The position numbers and the translations under genes are program-made. Below, piece by piece: positions 63,003 to 64,000 of a stretch of 64,000 nt of DNA. The DNA is from an uncultured Chloracidobacterium sp. (GTDB lineage: Bacteria > Acidobacteriota > Blastocatellia > Pyrinomonadales > Pyrinomonadaceae). The first letter of the stretch is position 1; every line of letters starts with the position of its first letter. Location: assembly GCA_936914845.1 (NCBI GenBank), contig CAKZGE010000002.1, positions 211,086 to 275,085 of the forward strand, given 5' to 3'. The notes under the pieces were generated by a model. That model saw only the letters and a list, made by a program, of their open reading frames with translations. It was not told the DNA's origin and did not search any database.

Positions 63003-63112
63003 CGTATTAGATAGTAAACGCAAAGCGAGCGAATCGTAAACCGCCGTATGAGAATTGACATAAAAAAAGAGCCGGGCCAAAGCCCGACTCTGATCGATCG
63101 CTCGATGCCGGA

Positions 63113-64000
63113 TCAAAACTCCGTAAAGCTCAGAATGGCCCCGAGAATGGCACCGAGAATGTTGTATCCGCCATTGTCATAGCGGCCGTAATTGCTTCGC
63201 CGATAGAAGCCGTCTTCGTAACCGCGACGGAAACCTTCGCGGAAATAATAGTTATATTCGTCCATGCCGACATAATAGCTGTCGTAACCATAGCTCGCAT
63301 CCTGATAACCGTAAGAACCCTGGTAATTGTAGCCCCAGCCGTCTTGACGATCTGCCTGACCGGCATAAAAGCCTTCTTCGTAGCCGCGTTCTACTGCCTG
63401 ACGGAGCATTTGAGCGCCGTATTGACTGGTGTAGTAATAATTTCCGCCGCGATAATAGCGATAATTATTTCTCATATTGTCGTAGTAGCGCGCCTGCTGA
63501 AGGCGAAGTCGATCTCGACGAATTCTTTCCCAATATCTCTGTTGATAGCGTAGGTTAGCCGTGCGGCGTTGCTGTTCTAATTGCCGTTGACGTTCACGCT
63601 GCAGGTTTTGCCAGTTATTCCAGCGATTATTGTATTGATCCATTCGCTGTTGATGCAGGATCTGCTGCTGACGACGATCAATTGTCTGTGCACGATCATT
63701 CCATCGGGTATCGCCGCCGCGTTGGTCGTTCCATCTGCCGCCTCGCCGGCGCTCGTCTTGCTGCTGCTGTTGTCGTTGGCGGGTCGCCTCTTGCTGCCGC
63801 TGAGAATCTTGCTGGCGTTGCGCTTCCTGCCGCCGCCGCCAATCATCTTGCTGCTGCTGTTGTCGTTGACGCGTCGCTTCTTGCTGCCGCTGAGAATCTT
63901 GCTGGCGCTGAGCTTCCTGCCGCCGTCGCCAATCATCTTGCTGCTGCTGTTGTCGTTGGCGAACCGCTTCTTGCTGCCGCTGAGAATCTTGCTGGCGTTG
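63113..64000 (-). CDS. Gln/Arg-rich repeat protein with Tyr/Gly-rich C-terminus (5' end outside window)
   Basis: The open frame runs uninterrupted from the right edge of the window to the stop at 63113 (295 residues visible), so the start lies outside. The N-terminal part is three near-identical 30-residue repeats (QQDSQRQQEATRQRQ ... DDWRRRQEA), then RWNDQRGGD and RWNDRAQ units. The C-terminal 100 residues are Tyr/Arg/Gly/Asp-rich (GYEEGFYAGQADRQ, FREGFRRGYEDGFYRR), ending with a short hydrophobic piece ILGAILGAILSF. No enzyme motif. It may be an intrinsically disordered envelope or nucleic-acid-interacting protein. An ATG at 63643 is only an internal Met. Confidence 0.65.
   Translation of the reverse strand, partial: QRQQDSQRQQEAVRQRQQQQQDDWRRRQEAQRQQDSQRQQEATRQRQQQQQDDWRRRQEAQRQQDSQRQQEATRQRQQQQQDERRRGGRWNDQRGGDTRWNDRAQTIDRRQQQILHQQRMDQYNNRWNNWQNLQRERQRQLEQQRRTANLRYQQRYWERIRRDRLRLQQARYYDNMRNNYRYYRGGNYYYTSQYGAQMLRQAVERGYEEGFYAGQADRQDGWGYNYQGSYGYQDASYGYDSYYVGMDEYNYYFREGFRRGYEDGFYRRSNYGRYDNGGYNILGAILGAILSFTEF
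63754..64000 (-). repeat. 90-bp in-frame tandem repeat
   Basis: CTTGCTGCCGCTGAGAATCT recurs exactly at 63790, 63880 and 63970, a period of 90 bp (30 codons). The repeats differ by a few substitutions, some silent, and the array continues past the right edge. Because the period is a multiple of three, changes in copy number would keep the reading frame. Confidence 0.9.

Noticed and set aside
63577..63936. 119-residue Ser/Lys-rich open frame
   Set aside because: It is the same 90-bp repeat read in another frame. The frame that stays open to the window edge and continues into the Tyr/Gly-rich region is the real one.

Overview
The window looks like chromosomal DNA of a Gram-negative member of the Acidobacteriota, most likely the Blastocatellia side of the phylum. 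I infer this from LpxC (so lipopolysaccharide), Sec/TonB/ExbBD envelope systems, two tandem secreted VWA proteins of the type common in Acidobacteria, several large secreted proteins ending in a carboxypeptidase-regulatory-like beta domain, and moderate base composition with long convergent and divergent gene runs. No rRNA, tRNA, CRISPR array, prophage or transposase gene was seen.

Layout. 1-4.4 kb: pntB flanked by AT-richer accessory DNA, comprising a membrane protein, a MITE-like inverted-repeat element, a gene remnant, a BrnT/BrnA toxin-antitoxin pair with a perfect palindromic operator, an exported protein and a small ferredoxin. 4.5-13.2 kb: an FHA-like/transmembrane/trypsin-like protease, an ABC permease, proC, a drug-efflux MFS, an acyltransferase and a secreted M12B-like metalloprotease. 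13.3-30.6 kb: metabolism (saccharopine-dehydrogenase-like enzyme, metH, an acyl-CoA carboxylase, gnd, a PLP enzyme), lpxC, a second secreted metalloprotease coupled to an ATP-grasp-like protein, and a large secreted protein. 30.8-39.2 kb: a NapH-like ferredoxin fused to TPRs, gspF-gspE, two VWA proteins and a Cys-rich secreted protein.

39.2-42.4 kb is the most unusual part. It is a compact minus-strand bacterial microcompartment (BMC) operon: BMC-H shell protein, AdhE-like CoA-acylating aldehyde dehydrogenase with a C-terminal encapsulation-peptide-like helix, a zinc-ribbon protein with a C-terminal membrane anchor, a 33-residue single-TM microprotein, and a second BMC-H shell protein. No pentameric vertex protein, aldolase, phosphotransacylase or alcohol dehydrogenase is present, so this is a reduced or satellite locus. 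The two predicted membrane proteins inside it suggest membrane association of a compartment, which as far as I know is not a standard feature of such loci.

42.5-64 kb is mostly housekeeping: a RodZ-like protein, guaB, an ABC-F ATPase, a SurA-like lipoprotein, rpmB, ridA, a bifunctional Rel, a TonB-ExbB-ExbD-ExbD-TPR lipoprotein operon, tgt-yajC-secD-secF, a MauE/double-thioredoxin fusion, der, and a Gln/Arg-rich protein with a 90-bp tandem repeat running off the right edge.
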